A stretch of DNA of 64,000 nucleotides. Source: Stutzerimonas balearica DSM 6083. GTDB lineage: Bacteria > Pseudomonadota > Gammaproteobacteria > Pseudomonadales > Pseudomonadaceae. The position numbers and the translations under genes are program-made. The stretch covers positions 4,253,501 to 4,317,500 of the forward strand of contig NZ_CP007511.1 in assembly GCF_000818015.1 (NCBI RefSeq), in the 5' to 3' direction. Positions 21,479-31,227 of this stretch are shown here, one piece after another; within the stretch, counting starts at the first letter, position 1, and each line of letters starts with the position of its first letter. The notes under the pieces are model-generated. The model was not told the origin of the DNA, did not search any database, and saw nothing but the letters and a program-made list of their open reading frames with translations.

Positions 21479-23563
21479 ATGTTCAACCCGGCCAACCAGC
21501 CTCATTTCAGCCTGCAGCTGCCGGTCGCGCATGACCTGCAGGTGCTCGAATTCCGCGGCCGCGAGGCGCTCTCTACGCCCTTTGCCTTCGAGGTCGAACT
21601 GGTCAGCGAACGCCCCGACCTGGAGCTGGAGTCGCTGCTGCATCAGCCGGCGTTTCTCGCCTTCGCCCCGGACGGCGGCGGCATTCACGGCCTGGTCCAT
21701 CGCATCGCCCAGGGCGAGTCCGGCAAACGCCTGACCCGCTATCGCCTGACGCTGGTGCCGCAGCTCGCCTACCTCGCCCACCGCAGCAACCAACGCATCT
21801 TCCAGCACCTGACCGTGCCGCAGATCGTCGCTCAGGTGCTCGAGGAGCACGGCATCCTCGCCGGCGTCGGCCATCGCTTCGACCTCGGCCCGGTGGTCTA
21901 TCCCGAACGCGAGTACTGCGTGCAGTACGACGAGAGCGACCTGCATTTCATCCAGCGCCTCTGCGAAGAGGAAGGCGTCCACTATCACTTCCAGCACAGC
22001 CCGGACGGCCATGTGCTGGTGTTCGGCGACGACCAGACGGTCTTCCCCAAACTTTCGCCGGTGGCCTACCAGCAGGACTCCGGGCTGGTCGCCGATCAGC
22101 CGGTGATCAAGCGCTTCGGCCTGCGCCTGGAGACTCGCACCAGCCGTGTGACCCGTCGGGATTACGACTTCGAGAAACCGCGCCTGACCATGGAGGCCGC
22201 CTTTCAGAGCGACTTCCAGCCGGACCTGGAGGACTACGACTACCCCGGCCGCTTCGTCGACCGCAGCCGCGGCAAGCACCTGGCCCAACGCGCCCTGGAG
22301 CGCCACCGCCACGACTACGAACGGGCCGAAGGAGAAAGTGACCAGCCCTCGCTGGTCAGCGGTCACTTCCTCGAGCTGACCGAGCATCCCCGCAGCGACT
22401 GGAACCAGCTCTGGCTGCTGGACGAGGTGCTCCACGAAGGCAAGCAGCCGCAGGTGCTGGAGGAGTCGATTACCAGCGCGCCCAACTTGCACAGTGCAAC
22501 CCCCTCTCCCCGCCGGGGAGAGGGCTGGGGTGAGGGGAAACTGGCCGCCACCGAGTTCCACCAGGGTTACCGCAACCACTTCACCGCCACGCCCTGGACC
22601 GTTCCCTACCGCCCGGCCCTGCGCCATCCGAAACCCAAGGTCCTCGGCAGCCAGACCGCCGTCGTCACCGGACCTGCCGGCGAAGAGATCCACTGCGACG
22701 AGTACGGCCGGGTGAAGGTGCAGTTCCATTGGGATCGTCATGGCCAGGCCGACGACAAGACCAGCTGCTGGCTGCGTGTCTCCTCCAGCTGGGCCGGTGA
22801 CCGCTACGGCGGCATCGCGATTCCGCGGGTCGGCATGGAAGTACTGGTAACCTTTCTCGAAGGCGACCCCGATCAGCCCTTGGTCACTGGCTGCCTGTAC
22901 CACGCCGAGCACGTGGTCCCCTACGACCTGCCGGCCAACAAGACCCGCACGGTGTTCAAGACCCTGAGCAGCCCCGGCGGTGGCGGCTACAACGAACTGC
23001 GCATCGAAGACCGCCAGGGCCAGGAACAGATCTACCTCCACGCCCAGCGCGACTGGGACGAGAACATCGAACACGACCAGAAGATCCGCGTCGGCCATGA
23101 ACGCCACGACACCGCCGAGGCCAACAGCTACAGCGAGTTCAGGGCAGAGGAACACCTGACCGTTGCCGGCGACCGCAAGGTGGAAGTCAAACCCGACGAC
23201 CATCTCACCGTCGGCCAGACCCAGCACATCAAGCTCGGCACCGCCCAGCTGACCAAGGCCGGCCGCGAGATCCACCTCAAGGCCGGGCAGAAGATGGTCA
23301 TCGAAGCCGGCGTCGAACTGACCCTCAAGGCCGGCGGCAGCTTCATCAAGCTCGACCCGGGCGGCATCACCGTCTCCGGCCCGCTGGCGCGAATCAACGC
23401 CGGCGGCGCACCGGGCAAGGGCTCGGGGATCAAGATCAAGCCACCGGTACTGCCAGGGGTCGCGGATAGCGACAAGGCCGGGAGCCTGTTGGAGCAGGCA
23501 ATGCCGGGCGAGCCAGCCAGCCTGCACAGCAAACGCAAGCGCTCGCTCAATTTCTCGGGCTAA
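21479..23563 (+). CDS. vgrG: Type VI secretion spike protein VgrG
   Basis: A 694-residue VgrG. It begins with FNPANQPHFSLQLPV and the gp27-like fold (about 1-370), including YCVQYDESDLHFIQRLCEEEGVHY split over that region. The gp5-like OB part (FHWDRHGQADDKTSCWLRVS, then GDPDQPLVTGCLYHAEH) follows, then a repetitive beta-helix tail with a DUF2345-like end. It forms the tip of the T6SS tube and carries the effector encoded next. A 13-residue insert from a repeat element lies near residue 345. No other T6SS structural gene is in the window, so this is an orphan vgrG cluster. The ATG follows GGAGGAACAAGGA. Confidence 0.93.
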   Translation: MFNPANQPHFSLQLPVAHDLQVLEFRGREALSTPFAFEVELVSERPDLELESLLHQPAFLAFAPDGGGIHGLVHRIAQGESGKRLTRYRLTLVPQLAYLAHRSNQRIFQHLTVPQIVAQVLEEHGILAGVGHRFDLGPVVYPEREYCVQYDESDLHFIQRLCEEEGVHYHFQHSPDGHVLVFGDDQTVFPKLSPVAYQQDSGLVADQPVIKRFGLRLETRTSRVTRRDYDFEKPRLTMEAAFQSDFQPDLEDYDYPGRFVDRSRGKHLAQRALERHRHDYERAEGESDQPSLVSGHFLELTEHPRSDWNQLWLLDEVLHEGKQPQVLEESITSAPNLHSATPSPRRGEGWGEGKLAATEFHQGYRNHFTATPWTVPYRPALRHPKPKVLGSQTAVVTGPAGEEIHCDEYGRVKVQFHWDRHGQADDKTSCWLRVSSSWAGDRYGGIAIPRVGMEVLVTFLEGDPDQPLVTGCLYHAEHVVPYDLPANKTRTVFKTLSSPGGGGYNELRIEDRQGQEQIYLHAQRDWDENIEHDQKIRVGHERHDTAEANSYSEFRAEEHLTVAGDRKVEVKPDDHLTVGQTQHIKLGTAQLTKAGREIHLKAGQKMVIEAGVELTLKAGGSFIKLDPGGITVSGPLARINAGGAPGKGSGIKIKPPVLPGVADSDKAGSLLEQAMPGEPASLHSKRKRSLNFSG
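22500..22538 (+). repeat. Interspersed palindromic repeat inside vgrG
   Basis: CCCCTCTCCCCGCCGGGGAG followed by AGGGCTGGGGTGAGGGG is a well-known type of dispersed intergenic repeat in Pseudomonas genomes, with a CTCTCCCC/GGGGAGAG stem. Here it lies inside the vgrG reading frame and is translated as PSPRRGEGWGEG. Confidence 0.7.
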
Positions 23564-23611
23564 GAACAGTGCCGGCTGCGCAGCCGGCTGGAACGCAAGG
23601 AAGCATCGAAC

Positions 23612-26054
23612 ATGGCCGAACACAAGCCGATCAATTGGGCTTACCCGTTTCCCAGCAAGGACACCAGCCACAATCCGCTGCAACTGCTTACACATATGGC
23701 CCAGGCCAAAGGCGGGTTCTACCCCACCGGCGAAAACGGCTTATGGCATGGCGGCGTGCATTTCGACGAAGGCACGGCCGCTGCATTCGACCAGTCGAGC
23801 GTGCGCTGTATCGCCGACGGAGAAGTAATTGCCTACCGCATCGACGAGCGCTACCCGGTCAGCGAATTCACCGACGAGATTCCACTGGTCAAACGTGCAC
23901 CCTTTTCCACGGGGTTCGTGCTGGTCAAGCACAGCCTGCAGCCGCCGCCACTGAAGAACGCTGACGGCAGCATCGTCGAAGGGCAAACCCCTCCAAGCCT
24001 CACTCTCTACAGCCTGTACATGCACCTGCTGGATTGGACGGGCTACCAGGCACAAGCGGACCTTCCGCGCCCCGCCTTCTGGGAAACCAAACGCTATACC
24101 GTGAATACGCAGCACGATGGCCTGAGCGTTCGCGCAGGCCCGAGCAAGCACACCACCAAGCTGTCGGAGCTGTCCAAGGGTGCCGAGATCACCATCGGCG
24201 AGACGGAAGGCGAGTTCAGCAAACTGGTCAGCCTGATCAGCGGGACGGCACAACCCGCCCTATCAGCCGACGACGAGGGGCAACTGCCCGGCTATGTATC
24301 CACCAACTTGCTCAAACCGCACAGCGAGCCAGCGGAATACGGCAGGGTCATCGTTCTCGACAGCGGGTTGCCGATCAAGGCGGGTGACCTTATTGGCCAT
24401 CCCGGCCTGTACCAGAACCACGACAGCGCTGCTCAGCGCATGGTCCATGTCGAACTGTTCAGCTGCGACGATGTGCCCGCATTCATCGCCCGGAGCCGCG
24501 CCTGGGCCAGCCGCTTGCCGGACGACCAGAAAAACCCTGCTCAAGGTCTACAAAGGTGCGAGCAAACTGATCACCCATCGGGACGATATCAACGCGGAGA
24601 ACCCACCCAAACTGGACGATGATGGCACGCAGATCGGCGTCGACCTGATCATTCCGCAGTCCTTGCTGGATAGGCTCCCCACTTCGAGAAAAATCCAGGC
24701 CAAGGATGGCGCGGACGACACCATGTACTGGTGGCGGCTGGACGGCCTGTTCGCCGACGCCGACGGCAACCCCATCGACGGCTGGCTCGCCGAGCAGGAG
24801 CTGATCATTACTCGTCATAGCCCATGGGAGTGGGAAGGCTTCCAGTGCATCGAGGAAACCGGAACGCCCGTCGAAAAGCTCGCCTACGCCTTCAATGCCA
24901 GAGGCCTGCTGAGCGCAGACGAACAGCACAACTACCGGGCGCAGATCAGCAAGGCCGATGGCGGCCCAATCGTAACGCTCGCTCGTCTCTACGACATCGC
25001 CGATACCGATAAGGATGGCGTATTGACCAGCACTGAAATCCAAGCAGCGCTGGCCAGGCCTTGGCACGCTCAAGTGCTTGGCCAACTCGTCTCCAAATAT
25101 GAAAGCGAGTGGTTCTGGAACAAGGACAAGTGGGATGAGCTTGATCCATTGTTAGCAGAAGAGCCCGGAAAGCCGAATCTTGTTTGGGAAGCGGAAAAGC
25201 AGCGAATCGAGAAGTTGAGTTGGTGGGGTGACTTGGCAGGAAGGCATAAGGTCAGCGAGGATGGGATCGCCTGGCACATATCCCCGATGCTAATTGCCTG
25301 CAGCTTCATTGCAGACCGATCGTTCAAGTTCACGCTCGATATAATGAAACGAATTTATCCGTCCTTGTTACCCAACAGGGAAAGTGACCTAGCGGAAATA
25401 GCAAACGAGCTAAACAGCCACCTCTCCCTCTACAAATTAGACACCACATTGCGAAGAACCCATTTCTTTGCTCAAATCCTGCAAGAAACAGGACCCCAAC
25501 TAAAAGTCGAGGAAGGATTTATATATAAGGCAGAGTCTCTAACAAAAATATTTAAGCATTTCAGAAATAATCCGGAGCTGGCCAAGGCCCATGGCTATGA
25601 TACTCATCGAGGGATAAAGGCTGACGGCAGCAGAATGTCTCAGGAAGATTTTGAGGCGATTGCTAATGGAGCTTATGGTGGCCGAGCTGATCTAGGCAAC
25701 GGTGACTATTCGTCCGGGGACGGTTGGAAATACCGAGGACGGGGCTTGAAGCAGTTAACGGGGAGGCACAATTACGAAGCGCTCACTTCTTGGCACAATC
25801 GGCTCGCCGAACATTGGCCAACCGACAAGGATCTGGACTTTACAGAGCAGCCCGATCTCTTGTTAACCATGAAATATGCCACTCGATCTGCTGCAAATTT
25901 CTGGATATCGAATAGGCTGTACGAACTTGCGGATAAAGGTGACTGCCCGGAGACGGTGGACGCAATAACAAGGTTAGTGAATCTAAACACGGATAGCTAT
26001 CAAGCAAGACGGGCGAATTTTGAGAAACTCTGGAGCGCCCAAATATTAAAGTAG
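23612..26054 (+). pseudogene. T6SS peptidoglycan-targeting effector E1 with GH19-like end, frameshifted
   Basis: Starts 48 bp after vgrG (MAEHKPINWAYPFPSK). Ignoring one frameshift it encodes about 813 residues. First comes a degenerate M23/LytM-like fold (WHGGVHFDEG, LYSLYMHL) interrupted by an SH3 domain (GLSVRAGPSKHTTKL) and resumed at LIGHPGLYQN and RMVHVELFS. An EF-hand (DTDKDGVLTSTE) and a GH19 chitinase/lysozyme-like end (FFAQILQETGPQL, GWKYRGRGLKQLTGRHNY) follow. Five A at 24530-24534, against four in the second copy, shift the frame near residue 307; reading then stops at 24622. Real mutation or sequencing error cannot be told apart. The toxin end is AT-richer than the core, suggesting recent acquisition. 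Confidence 0.8.
23713..24835 (+). repeat. Direct repeat, effector core copy A
   Basis: This 1,123-bp stretch is nearly identical to 27559-28680, differing by the extra A and a few substitutions. It encodes the shared M23-like/SH3 core. The two copies are in the same orientation 3,846 bp apart. Confidence 0.95.
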
Positions 26055-26099
26055 CCAGAGACAAAATATTTCTTTAATAACCATGAAGCGATCGTTAGA

Positions 26100-26528
26100 A
26101 TGAAAATCTCGCATCTTGCACTAGTCCTGACTTTAGCTTTCTCGCCTCTCCTATCGGCAAATACTATGGAAGAGGCAAAACCCCTCTTCAGCTGCAAAAC
26201 AAAATCCAATAAGATCCTCGAATTACACAAGCAAGACAATACGATTATTTATAAATTTGGGAAAATCAACTCTCCACCAGAGCTAGAATTAAAAAAAACA
26301 TCAGATGAGGTGCAGATTGTAATAGGCAGCGCGTCTGGCAGCGAGCTGACCAACTCCATCAGCTTCGTTAATGGCGAATATACGTACACAGTAATATCCA
26401 GCGTCAATAAGGTTGCGGACGTCCAAGAGCCCAAGTACGGCATATTAGTTAAGAAAAATTCTAACTACTTAACTTATATCTCATGCATTTCAGCCTCCGT
26501 GGAGGGAAGTTTGCTTGACCTTGAATAA
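26100..26528 (+). CDS. Predicted periplasmic immunity protein to the GH19-like effector
   Basis: A 142-residue protein with a signal peptide (MKISHLALVLTLAFSPLLSA, about 20 residues), so it should be periplasmic, where the cell-wall-degrading effector acts. The mature part has two cysteines (LFSCKTK and YISCISA), possibly a disulfide. I do not recognise the family. It lies 45 bp after the effector and is AT-rich like the toxin end, as expected for a co-transferred toxin-immunity pair. The immunity role is inferred from position, signal peptide and composition. Confidence 0.6.
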   Translation: MKISHLALVLTLAFSPLLSANTMEEAKPLFSCKTKSNKILELHKQDNTIIYKFGKINSPPELELKKTSDEVQIVIGSASGSELTNSISFVNGEYTYTVISSVNKVADVQEPKYGILVKKNSNYLTYISCISASVEGSLLDLE

Positions 26529-26645
26529 CTGTCCGAGCACGCATTCACCCTTATCAGTCACCGCAAAAGCGGCGACATCTTATTGCCATCACCCCGCAAC
26601 CCTGCCATAAACGCGCTTTCGCCATGACGCTACAAGGAAGTAACG

Positions 26646-27558
26646 ATGGGATTGCTGCGACGCGCCCTGCTTGGCCTGGTGTTGCTGGCCCTGCTTGCGG
26701 CCGGGGTTGGTCTGTATTTCTTGGCCTATCCGAACCTGCCGGACTATCAGCCTCCGGCTCGGCTTAACTACCTCGATCAATGGAGCGAGGCGGACCGGCA
26801 GACCTATTACTACACGCCGCAAGGCACGCAGGTTAAAGGGCTGGAGTACGACTGGTTCGTCGCGCTGGAGCTGCCCTTCAGCCAGGATAGGTTCGCCACG
26901 CCCGACTATCTCGCCCGCTTCGGATTTCTGGTCGATCCCGCGCAAAAGGCCACCACGCGGAACCCCGGCAACCTGCCAGTCGGCTTTGCCCGCCATGAAG
27001 ATGACGAGACCGGTCGCGCCCATCTGGATGTGACCTGCGCGGCCTGCCACACCGGCGAGTTGCGCTACGGGGGTCAGGCCATCCGTATCGACGGTGGCGC
27101 GGCGATGCATTCGCTGGCCTCCACCGTACCGACCCTGCGCGGCGGCGCCTTTGGCCAGGCGCTCGGGATGAGCATGGCCTTCACCTATTACAACCCGCTC
27201 AAGTTCCGTCGCTTCGCCGAGCATGTGCTGGGCGAACGTTACGAGCAGGACCGCGCCCAGCTGCGCCGCGATTTCAAGCAGGTGCTCGATCGCCTGCTCG
27301 GCACCGCTTACAACGACTGGCACCGCGGCCTCTACCCGACCGAGGAAGGCTTCGGCCGGACCGATGCGTTCGGCCGCATCGCCAACACCGCCTTTGGCGA
27401 CGCGCTGGATCCGGCCAACTATCGCGTCGCCAATGCGCCGGTCAGCTATCCACAGGTGTGGGATATCTGGAAGTTCGACTGGGTGCTGTGGAACGGTTCG
27501 GCCATGCAGCCGATGGCGCGCAATATCGGCGAGGCCCTGGGTGTTGGCGCCACCCTGC
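26646..27558 (+). pseudogene. c-type cytochrome (RoxA-like), 3' end replaced
   Basis: Begins MGLLRRALLGLVLLALL, an N-terminal membrane anchor or signal, and has the heme site CAACH (Cys131, Cys134, His135) in LDVTCAACHTGELRYGG. It resembles large cytochrome-c-peroxidase/RoxA-like proteins, which carry two hemes. After about 304 codons the sequence switches abruptly to the effector core and the reading ends out of frame at 27674. The second heme site and catalytic end are missing, so it is probably non-functional. It has no evident tie to T6SS and may mark the original insertion site. Confidence 0.75.
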
Positions 27559-28680
27559 CGGGTTCTACCCCACCGGCGAAAACGGCTTATGGCATGGCGG
27601 CGTGCATTTCGACGAAGGCACGGCCGCTGCATTCGACCAGTCGAGCGTGCGCTGTATCGCCGACGGAGAAGTAATTGCCTACCGCATCGACGAGCGCTAC
27701 CCGGTCAGCGAATTCACCGACGAGATTCCACTGGTCAAACGTGCACCCTTTTCCACGGGGTTCGTGCTGGTCAAGCACAGCCTGCAGCCGCCGCCGCTGA
27801 AGAACGCTGACGGCACCATCGTCGAAGGGCAAACCCCTCCAAGCCTCACTCTCTACAGCCTGTACATGCACCTGCTGGATTGGACGGGCTACCAGGCACA
27901 AGCGGACCTTCCGCGCCCCGCCTTCTGGGAAACCAAACGCTATACCGTGAATACGCAGCACGATGGCCTGAGCGTTCGCGCAGGCCCGAGCAAGCACACC
28001 ACCAAGCTGTCGGAGCTGTCCAAGGGTGCCGAGATCACCATCGGCGAGACGGAAGGCGAGTTCAGCAAACTGGTCAGCCTGATCAGCGGGACGGCACAAC
28101 CCGCCCTATCAGCCGACGACGAGGGGCAACTGCCCGGCTATGTATCCACCAACTTGCTCAAACCGCACAGCGAGCCAGCGGAATACGGCAGGGTCATCGT
28201 TCTCGACAGCGGGTTGCCGATCAAGGCGGGTGACCTTATTGGCCATCCCGGCCTGTACCAGAACCACGACAGCGCTGCTCAGCGCATGGTCCATGTCGAA
28301 CTGTTCAGCTGCGACGATGTGCCCGCATTCATCGCCCGGAGCCGCGCCTGGGCCAGCCGCTTGCCGGACGACCAGAAAACCCTGCTCAAGATCTACAAAG
28401 GTGCGAGCAAACTGATCACCCATCGGGACGATATCAACGCGGAGAGCCCACCCAAACTGGACGACGATGGCACGCAGATCGGCGTCGACCTGATCATTCC
28501 GCAGTCCTTGCTGGATGGACTCCCCGCTTCGAGAAAAATCCAGGCCAAGGATGGCGCGGACGACACCATGCATTGGTGGCGGCTGGACGGCCTGTTCGCC
28601 GACGCCGACGGCAACCCCATCGACGGCTGGCTCGCCGAGCAGGAGCTGATCACTACTCGTCATAGCCCATGGGAGTGGGA
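27559..28680 (+). repeat. Direct repeat, effector core copy B
   Basis: Second copy of the core at 23713-24835. The left junction falls at CGGGTTCTACC, joined directly to cytochrome coding sequence. The right end of identity falls at the codons for WEWEG, just before the toxin ends diverge. Confidence 0.95.
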
Positions 28681-29755
28681 GGGTTTTGAATGCCTTGAGG
28701 ATGCCGATCCTCCCATTTCGGGATTCGTCTATTACCTCAACGCGGCGCTTCGCCTGTCCGACGACGAAAAAGCCAGCTACCAGGGCGCCATCGACCAGGC
28801 CGACAAAGGTCCGGTGCGCAGCCGCCTCTACGACATCGTCGACACCAACCGCGACGGCAAGATGACCTCCCAAGAAATCCAGGTGGCACTGGAAAAGCCT
28901 TGCCACGCCCAATCCATCTCGCAGCTCGTCACGCGGCATGAAAGCGAGTGGTTTTGGAATGCAGCGCGTTGGGACGAACTCGATGAGCTGATGGGCCACC
29001 GCTCCGATGACCCCAATCAGGATTGGGCCGAAGAGAAGAACCGCATCAAAACTCTAAGCTGGTGGGGCGATATCGCCGGGCGCTACTCTATCAGCGCAGA
29101 TGGGAAAGCTTGGCACTTTCAACCACTTGCCCTTGTCGGCAAATTCAGCACCGTAGCGCGTGCCCGCCCCACGATTAGCGAAGGGAGAATAACGTTTGAT
29201 GCCGAAGGGAATAATATTCCAACCTCTCCGTTCTTCAGCCGGGTCGTTCACTGGCCTGGAAACGATCTATCGGGGGTCACTCTCGGTCGCGGTTATGACA
29301 TGGGTTCACGGACCGAAATAGAAATCTACGCGCATATGACAAGTGCCGGCATTGCGCATGATCAGGCAACTAAGATTGCTCAGGCGCACGGAAAGAAAGG
29401 CATAATCGCCCAGCAATTTGTTAGAGAGAACAAAGCATCCATTGGGCAAATAACTCCCGAGCAGGAAATACTCCTTTTCAACATTATCTACCCAAACTAC
29501 GTAGATCGCGCTATCAGCAACTATGACCACTGGACTTCGAGCGAACCTGATAGAGCCGAGTGGAGCGCCCTAGATCAGGTCATCAGGGATGTGCTGGTAG
29601 ACTTCGTCTATCAAGGTTTTACACAGGGGCCCAACCCGATGAAGGCTGGGATGAGGAATGATAAAGCCGAGCTGATACGCTACATAGAAAATACGCCTGC
29701 CATCAGGCAGTATGAACCGGGGCGAAACAGAGCTCGTTATCTTAGGAATTACTAA
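27560..29755 (+). pseudogene. T6SS effector E2 with pesticin-like muramidase end, lacking its N-terminus
   Basis: From GFYPTGENGLWHGG this reads 731 residues to TAA at 29755: the same M23-like/SH3 core as E1, a diverged EF-hand (DTNRDGKMTSQE), then a different end. HWPGNDLSGVTLGRGYDMG and the following helices resemble pesticin/T4-lysozyme-like muramidases. The first 34 residues of E1 have no counterpart. The frame stays open back to a GTG at 27458 in cytochrome sequence, without a good ribosome site, so expression is doubtful. It is best seen as a stored, silent cassette, though a fusion product cannot be excluded. Unlike E1 its core is in frame. Confidence 0.75.
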
Positions 29756-30165
29756 TGTTAACTATTAGAAAAATAACTGTAATTTTTTTGCTTTTGTTTG
29801 TACGCACAGCATTAAGCAATGATGTTAATGATCCATGCGAAGAGATTGAAGCCTCTTCTCAAATAGCCCTGTGTGCGCAATACAATAAAAATCAATCAGA
29901 CAATCTTCTTAACTCAACGTACAAGGCCACTTTGAATCGAATCAGACTTCAGTATCAAAATTCACCTTTGCTAGCAGATCAATACGTTTCCCTATTAAAG
30001 GCGGCGCAGCGAGAGTGGATTGATCTGCGAGACGCAGATTGCAAGCTTGAAGCCTTTGAAATAGAGAAGACCGCAGAGGCTTATCAAGTAACGATTGATA
30101 ATTGTATCGCCAAAATGAGTAATGACAGGGCGAACTATCTGAAACACATTGCACCTGACATATAA
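29755..30165 (+). CDS. LprI/DUF1311-type lysozyme inhibitor, predicted immunity protein
   Basis: A 136-residue secreted protein (signal near MLTIRKITVIFLLLFVRTALS). Its features match DUF1311/LprI lysozyme inhibitors: DPCEEIEASSQIALC, LNSTYKATLNRI, AAQREWIDLRDADC and four cysteines. Its ATG overlaps the E2 stop (TAATG), so translation is coupled. A lysozyme inhibitor following a muramidase toxin gives a strong mechanistic match as immunity. Base composition is AT-rich like the E2 toxin end. Confidence 0.75.
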   Translation: MLTIRKITVIFLLLFVRTALSNDVNDPCEEIEASSQIALCAQYNKNQSDNLLNSTYKATLNRIRLQYQNSPLLADQYVSLLKAAQREWIDLRDADCKLEAFEIEKTAEAYQVTIDNCIAKMSNDRANYLKHIAPDI

Positions 30166-30322
30166 GGGCTCTGGAAACAACCGCGCATAGGCTTCGCTCG
30201 AGCTAGCAAAGTGCGGGGTGGGCCGTACCGACACTAACGTCCGTCACGCCAAAAGAACGCCGTCTTATTGCCATCGCCCCACAACCCTGCCATCAACGCG
30301 CATTCGCCATGACGCTACAAGG

Positions 30323-31060
30323 ATGTACCTGCGATTGCTGCGCCGAGCCCGGGTGCTGTCTTGTTGTTGGCTTTGCTTGCCGAGGGGGTCGGGCTGTATT
30401 TCCTGGCCTACCCGAACCTTCCAGAGCATGAAGTGCCCGAAGCGTTGCATTATCTGGAGCCGTGGGACGCCACCCAGCGACAGACCTACTACTACACACC
30501 GCAAGGCACCCAGATTAGGGGCTGGAGTACGAATGGTTTCGTGCGCTGGAGCTACCCTTCAGCAGGGACAGGTTCGCCACGCCCGACTACCTTGCCCGCT
30601 TCGGCTTTCTGGTCGATCCCGCGCAACAAGCCACTGCGCTGAACCCCGGCAACCTGCCGGTCGGCTTTGCCCGCCACGAGGATGCTGAGAGCGGTCGCGC
30701 CTATCTGGATGTGACCTGCGCGGCTTACCACACCGGCGAGCTGCGCTACGGGGGTCAGGCCATTCGTATCGATGGCGGCGCGGCGATGCCTCTCGACCGC
30801 GCGCCCGCCTGCTTTGCCCTGTAGGTGCGGCAGAACGCCGGGCACTAACTGCCCATCGAGGACACCAGCATCAGTGGGACGAAGCCATCGCGCCATTCGA
30901 GACGGTCGCCGACATCCTGCCGCCGCAGGACTTCCCCCGAGCAGAATCTCCCCTGCGACAACCTCAGCTATAACCCACGGCATGCACTACCGGAGCATCG
31001 CCCCATCGGCGACATCCATCGGCTGCGCAATGTGGGTACGAGGCGATCAGCAGTACCGGC
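30323..31060 (+). pseudogene. Decayed second copy of the RoxA-like cytochrome
   Basis: Fragments in different frames match the cytochrome at 26646: GLYFLAYPNLPEHEVPEAL, QTYYYTPQGTQIRG, then FATPDYLARFGFLVDPAQ and GELRYGGQAIRIDGGAAM. At least two frameshifts and an internal loss are needed. The heme site reads CAAYH (TAC at 30726-30728), so the second cysteine is lost. The 60 bp before it resemble those before the first copy. A C-terminal-like piece (HYRSIAP, then RLRNVGT) survives near 30980-31040. Apart from this remnant, 30166-31227 holds no gene I can support. Confidence 0.7.
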
Positions 31061-31227
31061 TCGAGCGTAACGGCACGTTTTGACGCCTCCGTGGTGGCCC
31101 ATGGATCAGCAGCAGGCGCCCCCGGACGGTTGCCGACCACGAGCCGCCCGGTCCTTTCTTGCCGAGCGGAGCCCTGCTAGCATCAATCAGGACTCCAGCG
31201 CCCGATATAGGCACCCGTTTGCAGAAG

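Noticed and set aside
24526..24540. Programmed frameshift in effector E1
   Set aside because: Rescue needs a +1 shift, while the G-AAA-AAC context resembles -1 slip sites. Five A is too short for transcript slippage, and copy B shows the in-frame version with four A.
27458..27559. True N-terminus of effector E2 in cytochrome sequence
   Set aside because: The in-frame extension is the cytochrome gene read in another frame and bears no likeness to the E1 N-terminus.
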